From: Bradyrhizobium sp. LHD-71
Lineage (GTDB): Bacteria; Pseudomonadota; Alphaproteobacteria; Rhizobiales; Xanthobacteraceae
DNA length: 62,811 nt
Direction of reading: 5' to 3'
NCBI RefSeq assembly: GCF_031157255.1
Contig: NZ_JAVIFX010000039.1
Coordinates: 1 to 62,811 of the forward strand
Shown: positions 60,821-62,811 of the stretch, one piece after another
How the letters are laid out: the number at the start of each line of letters is the position of its first letter
Numbering within the stretch: the stretch's first letter is position 1
Translations under genes and position numbers: made by a program
Notes under the pieces: model-generated
Databases searched by the model: none
Told to the model about the DNA's origin: nothing
The model's input: only the letters and a program-made list of their open reading frames with translations

Positions 60821-61798
60821 ATGTTGCAATGCAAGTGGATGATCGCCTTGCTGGTGGTCCTGCAGGCAGGCATCGTGCAGGCCAAGGCGCAAGCACAACC
60901 CTATCCATCCAGGTTCGTGCGCATCGTGGTCGGTTTCGCGCCCGGCGGAGGCACCGATATCGTCGCCCGGTTGCTGGCGCAGAAATTGTCGGAGTCGCTT
61001 GGCCAGACGTTCGTGGTCGAGAACAAGGCGGGTGCAACCGGCACCGTCGGCGCGGCTTTCGTCGCCACATCCCCTGCTGACGGCCACACGTTGTTGATGG
61101 GCCACGTCAATTCCAACGCGATTGCGCCGGCGCTGATGTCGCGACCACCCTATGATCCGGTCAAGGACTTCGCGCCGGTGGCCTATATTGGATTTGTACC
61201 CAATGTCCTCGTCGTCAACCCGGAGACGCCGGCGAAGACCGTCGCCGAACTGGTGGCATTATCGAAGAGCCGCAGCAACGGCGTCTCCTTTGCGTCGCCT
61301 GGGGTTGGCAGCACGAATCAGCTGGCCGGCGAGATGCTGCGCATCGAAAGCGGCGGCAAGTTCCTGCATATCCCTTACAAGGGCAGTGGCCCTGCGATCG
61401 TCGATCTGTTGGCAGGCCACGTCGACATGAATTTCGACGCGTTGTCTTCGGTCACGGCCTATCTGAAGTCCGGACAGATGCGGGCGCTCGCGGTCACGAC
61501 TCCGCAGCGGGATCCGGGCTTGCCGGACGTTCCGACCATGGCTGAGCTTGGATTCCAACGCCTCAAGATCACCAATTGGTACGGTGTCATGGCGCCGGCC
61601 GGAACGCCGCCGGATGTACTGAACAAGCTGCACGACGAAATCTATCGCATCGTGCAACTGCCGGACGTGGCCCAGAAGCTCGCCGAGCTCGGCCTGCGTC
61701 ACGAGCCGATGTCGATCGAGCAGTTCGCGCAATTCATTCGGGCGGAGGCGGAGAACTACCGCGAGATCGGGAAGATAAGCGGCGTGCAGATGAATTGA
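60821..61798 (+). CDS. Bug-family solute receptor (TctC-like)
   Basis: A 325-residue periplasmic receptor with a Sec signal (about 1-25, ending AQAQ). Family motifs are YPSRFVRIVVGFAPGGGTDIVARLLAQKL, ENKAGATGTVGAAFVA and IPYKGSGPAIVDLLAGHVDMNF. GGGAG lies before the ATG. It lies between the PEP-mutase-type enzyme and the LigI-like hydrolase, so its ligand is probably their substrate, a carboxylate. Confidence 0.92.
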   Translation: MLQCKWMIALLVVLQAGIVQAKAQAQPYPSRFVRIVVGFAPGGGTDIVARLLAQKLSESLGQTFVVENKAGATGTVGAAFVATSPADGHTLLMGHVNSNAIAPALMSRPPYDPVKDFAPVAYIGFVPNVLVVNPETPAKTVAELVALSKSRSNGVSFASPGVGSTNQLAGEMLRIESGGKFLHIPYKGSGPAIVDLLAGHVDMNFDALSSVTAYLKSGQMRALAVTTPQRDPGLPDVPTMAELGFQRLKITNWYGVMAPAGTPPDVLNKLHDEIYRIVQLPDVAQKLAELGLRHEPMSIEQFAQFIRAEAENYREIGKISGVQMN

Positions 61799-61806
61799 GT
61801 GTTCGC

Positions 61807-62715
61807 ATGGCAACCCAGGCTGCATCTCAGGTGTCGTTTCCAGATCCGCGCCCGGTGAGGATGATGGTCCCGATCGGCGCCACCGACTGCCATATGCACG
61901 TCTTCGAGATTGGTTATGCGTTGTCGCCGAACCGCACCTATACGCCGCCGGCGGCGCCTCTGGATCAATACCGCAAAGTCGCCGCGGCGCTCCATCTTAC
62001 GCGTGCTGTCGTTGTACAGCCGAGCGCCTATGGCACGGACAACTCATGCACTCTCGACGCCGTGGCCGCGTTCGGCCCGTCGGCCCGAGCGGTCGTCGGC
62101 ATCGACACGAGGATAGCTGACGACGAGCTGGATCACATGCACGCCCGCGGGGCGCGTGGGGTGCGGATAAATGCCGCCAGTCGTGGCCTGCACGACAGCG
62201 ACGAGATCGCCGATCTCATTGCCACCACTGCCAAGCGCATCGACAGGCTCGGGTGGCATGTGCAGGTCTTCACCGATCTGGCCGTGATCGAGCGTTTGAA
62301 CCGATGCTTGCGGACGCTGTCCGTTCCGATTGTGATCGACCACATGGGTCTTGCCCAGGCGTCGGAAGGGCCGGCCCAGGCCGGGCTGGCGTCACTGGGT
62401 GATCTGCTCGCGAGCGGCCGATGCTGGGTCAAGTTATCGGGAGTCTATCGCGTGTCTGGGCAGGAGCCCGATTTTGCCGACGGCAGTGCGATTATCCAAA
62501 CTCTCATCGATGCCAATCCCGATCGCGTCGTATGGGGCACGGACTGGCCACATACGGCAAGCCACGGCCACGCCCAGAGCGCAGCTGCGCCGGCAATTGC
62601 CTACCGCCCGCTCGATACGGCGGCGCTGCTTGAACAGCTCGCCGCATGCGCCGGCAATGCAAGCGTCGTCGACAAGATCCTCGTCGACAATCCGGCACAG
62701 CTATACGGCTTCTAA
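61807..62715 (+). CDS. LigI-like amidohydrolase (amidohydrolase-2 family)
   Basis: A 302-residue TIM-barrel hydrolase of the 2-pyrone-4,6-dicarboxylate lactonase type. It shows TDCHMHVFE (HxH), VVQPSAYGTDN, ARGVRIN, VIDHMGLAQ, the intact general-base Asp246 in WGTDWPHT and the ending VDNPAQLYGF. It probably opens a lactone or hydrolyses a related carboxylate. The ATG at 61807 is 9 bases after the receptor stop, so the genes are one operon. It is a paralogue-like relative of the protein at 8057-8926, which has Asn at this position. Confidence 0.9.
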   Translation: MATQAASQVSFPDPRPVRMMVPIGATDCHMHVFEIGYALSPNRTYTPPAAPLDQYRKVAAALHLTRAVVVQPSAYGTDNSCTLDAVAAFGPSARAVVGIDTRIADDELDHMHARGARGVRINAASRGLHDSDEIADLIATTAKRIDRLGWHVQVFTDLAVIERLNRCLRTLSVPIVIDHMGLAQASEGPAQAGLASLGDLLASGRCWVKLSGVYRVSGQEPDFADGSAIIQTLIDANPDRVVWGTDWPHTASHGHAQSAAAPAIAYRPLDTAALLEQLAACAGNASVVDKILVDNPAQLYGF

Positions 62716-62741
62716 AGCGTGAAGTAGGTTTGCACTCGGGA

Positions 62742-62811
62742 CTAGTGTCGTGGATCAGAAATTCGCGCCATCGTTGCCGCTAGTCCATCGTGCGAATTTC
62801 TGATCCATAAA
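62742..62811. repeat. Palindromic repeat, right end of window
   Basis: The reverse complement of the left-end repeat (1-70) with one visible mismatch. Its arms are GGATCAGAAATTCGC at 62752-62766 and the inverted copy at 62792-62806. See the left copy. Confidence 0.85.

Noticed and set aside
1-62811. Composite transposon bounded by the terminal repeats
   Set aside because: No transposase or recombinase is present and the repeat is itself palindromic, so the inverted orientation has little weight; a repeat-broken contig is simpler.
1-62811. CRISPR arrays, tRNA or rRNA genes
   Set aside because: No regularly spaced direct repeats and no cloverleaf or rRNA-like segments were noticed by eye. A covariance-model scan would be needed to exclude small RNAs.

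Overview
The window is GC-rich DNA packed with genes. Its content points to an alphaproteobacterium of the Hyphomicrobiales, near Bradyrhizobium and its relatives. The best pointers are an MbfA-type iron exporter preceded by a near-perfect Irr iron-control element, a small MCDYSL-type protein, a GCATTTTC/GAAAATGC dispersed palindrome, and many orphan periplasmic solute receptors. No rRNA, tRNA, CRISPR array, transposase or prophage module was seen. Both window ends carry the same roughly 70-bp palindromic repeat in opposite orientation, which is what a contig that stopped in a dispersed repeat would look like.

Layout. 0.1-5.1 kb (+): an amidohydrolase coupled to a G3E metallochaperone GTPase, a GMC oxidoreductase and a leaderless solute-binding protein. 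5.2-10.8 kb (-): a catabolic-looking operon (Bug receptor, NAD-dependent SDR, LigI-like amidohydrolase, FCD-type GntR regulator), followed on the same strand by a homologue of phage DNA base-hypermodification enzymes and a second Bug receptor. 11.2-18.6 kb: small conserved proteins, an HpcH/HpaI aldolase, a class III aminotransferase, an SDR, a cupin, MbfA and a zinc ribbon. 18.7-20.5 kb: a CLC chloride channel with CBS domains.

20.5-26.7 kb: a SARP/BTAD regulator fused to an alpha/beta hydrolase, divergent from a four-gene (+) operon of quinone-type reductase, hotdog protein, methyltransferase and vanadium haloperoxidase. 26.7-35.7 kb: a respiratory block with a PQQ sugar dehydrogenase lipoprotein, a DUF2231 protein, CtaG, a fused caa3 oxidase subunit I/III, subunit II with haem c, a cytochrome c lipoprotein and a tri-haem cytochrome c. 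Together these look like a periplasmic oxidation route ending in oxygen reduction.

35.9-48.1 kb: a PaiB-like protein, a fused TAXI-TRAP transporter and its receptor, a complete Liv-type ABC importer with a permease-ATPase fusion, an FMN-binding PPOX protein and an M20 deacylase, with an AraC regulator divergent from the deacylase. 48.2-52.2 kb: an IclR regulator divergent from a solute receptor and a leaderless gamma-glutamyltransferase. 52.2-58.7 kb: a membrane DUF2235 hydrolase, a small protein and an exported TPR-CHAT protein. 58.8-62.7 kb: a LysR regulator divergent from a PEP mutase/isocitrate lyase family enzyme, a Bug receptor and a LigI-like amidohydrolase.

The overall theme is scavenging of carboxylates, amino acids and acylated or gamma-glutamyl compounds. 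Several small catabolic units each carry a regulator, a receptor and one or two enzymes. The least ordinary items are the lone DNA-hypermodification homologue at 6.4-7.2 kb and the BTAD-hydrolase/haloperoxidase cluster at 20.5-26.7 kb.
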